33,578 nt of DNA from an uncultured Prevotella sp. (GTDB lineage Bacteria > Bacteroidota > Bacteroidia > Bacteroidales > Bacteroidaceae), in the NCBI GenBank assembly GCA_944320105.1, contig CALUGA010000022.1:1-33578 (forward strand), in the 5' to 3' direction. Position 1 is the first letter of the stretch; each line of letters begins with the position of its first letter. The position numbers were made by a program, and so were the translations under genes. Positions 33,503 to 33,578 of this stretch are shown one piece after another. Under the pieces are notes generated by a model that ran no database searches, was not told the origin of the DNA, and worked only from the letters and a program-made list of their open reading frames with translations.

Positions 33503-33578
33503 TAAACCCAAATCGGTCATTAGAATCCAAAACGATTCCATTCTATTGCCGTGCAGATTGGCTGTCGCCTTTGTCGAT
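33503..33578 (+). repeat. Left half of the MITE-like element, cut by the window edge
   Basis: Starts TAAACCCAAATCGGTCATTA, nearly identical to the left end at 16561, and ends TGTCGAT, which lines up with the TCTCGAT that directly precedes GTAGAGACG at 4920 and 16671. Confidence 0.65.

Overview
The window looks like chromosomal DNA from a GC-rich member of the Bacteroidales, most like Prevotella and relatives. Several intergenic regions carry the Bacteroidetes sigma-70 type -7 element TAnnTTTG. Outer-membrane and secretion genes typical of the phylum are present, lipoproteins are frequent, and clear Shine-Dalgarno sequences are rare. I see no tRNA, rRNA, CRISPR array, integrase or transposase. 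The taxonomic call is inference; no marker gene was compared.

Layout. 1-3.1 kb (minus): a large TPR lipoprotein of the PorW/SprE type overlaps by ATGA the start of a PorX-like response regulator that runs off the left edge. 3.4-4.65 kb (minus): aroA. 4.65-5.7 kb: a gene-free stretch packed with dispersed repeats. 5.7-6.7 kb (plus): a surface-type lipoprotein, convergent with a minus-strand cluster (10.9 to 6.9 kb) of a DUF1599 protein, a DoxX/thioredoxin-like membrane protein fused in frame to triosephosphate isomerase, a SPOR protein and folE. 11.0-16.4 kb (minus): a coiled-coil lipoprotein, then a type III restriction-modification pair in which mod is intact and res is cut by one in-frame TGA just before its nuclease domain. 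16.4-17.3 kb: repeats. 17.3-18.7 kb (plus): a CCA-adding/poly(A) polymerase family enzyme. 18.9-25.5 kb (plus): a tripartite RND efflux operon (adaptor, pump, outer membrane factor) followed by an LpxA-type acyltransferase. 25.5-26.0 kb: tandem and dispersed repeats. 26.0-29.4 kb (plus): a Dna2-like nuclease-helicase. 29.5-30.8 kb (minus): a small hypothetical protein and a SpoU-family RNA methyltransferase. 31.0-32.3 kb (minus): a DUF4143-type ATPase whose promoter region carries five 23-bp operator-like repeats. 32.8-33.5 kb (plus): a DedA membrane protein.

Most genes are housekeeping or envelope functions. The accessory content is the damaged type III restriction system, the DUF4143 ATPase with its repeat-studded promoter, and several intergenic repeat families: a GTAGAGACG palindrome whose core changes while staying palindromic, an 88-bp tandem unit, a 224-bp MITE-like element with inverted ends, and clusters of GGCCTGTTT palindromes. 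The observations I rate highest are the DoxX-TPI fusion, the 23-bp operator array, the nonsense codon in res and the MITE/palindrome family.
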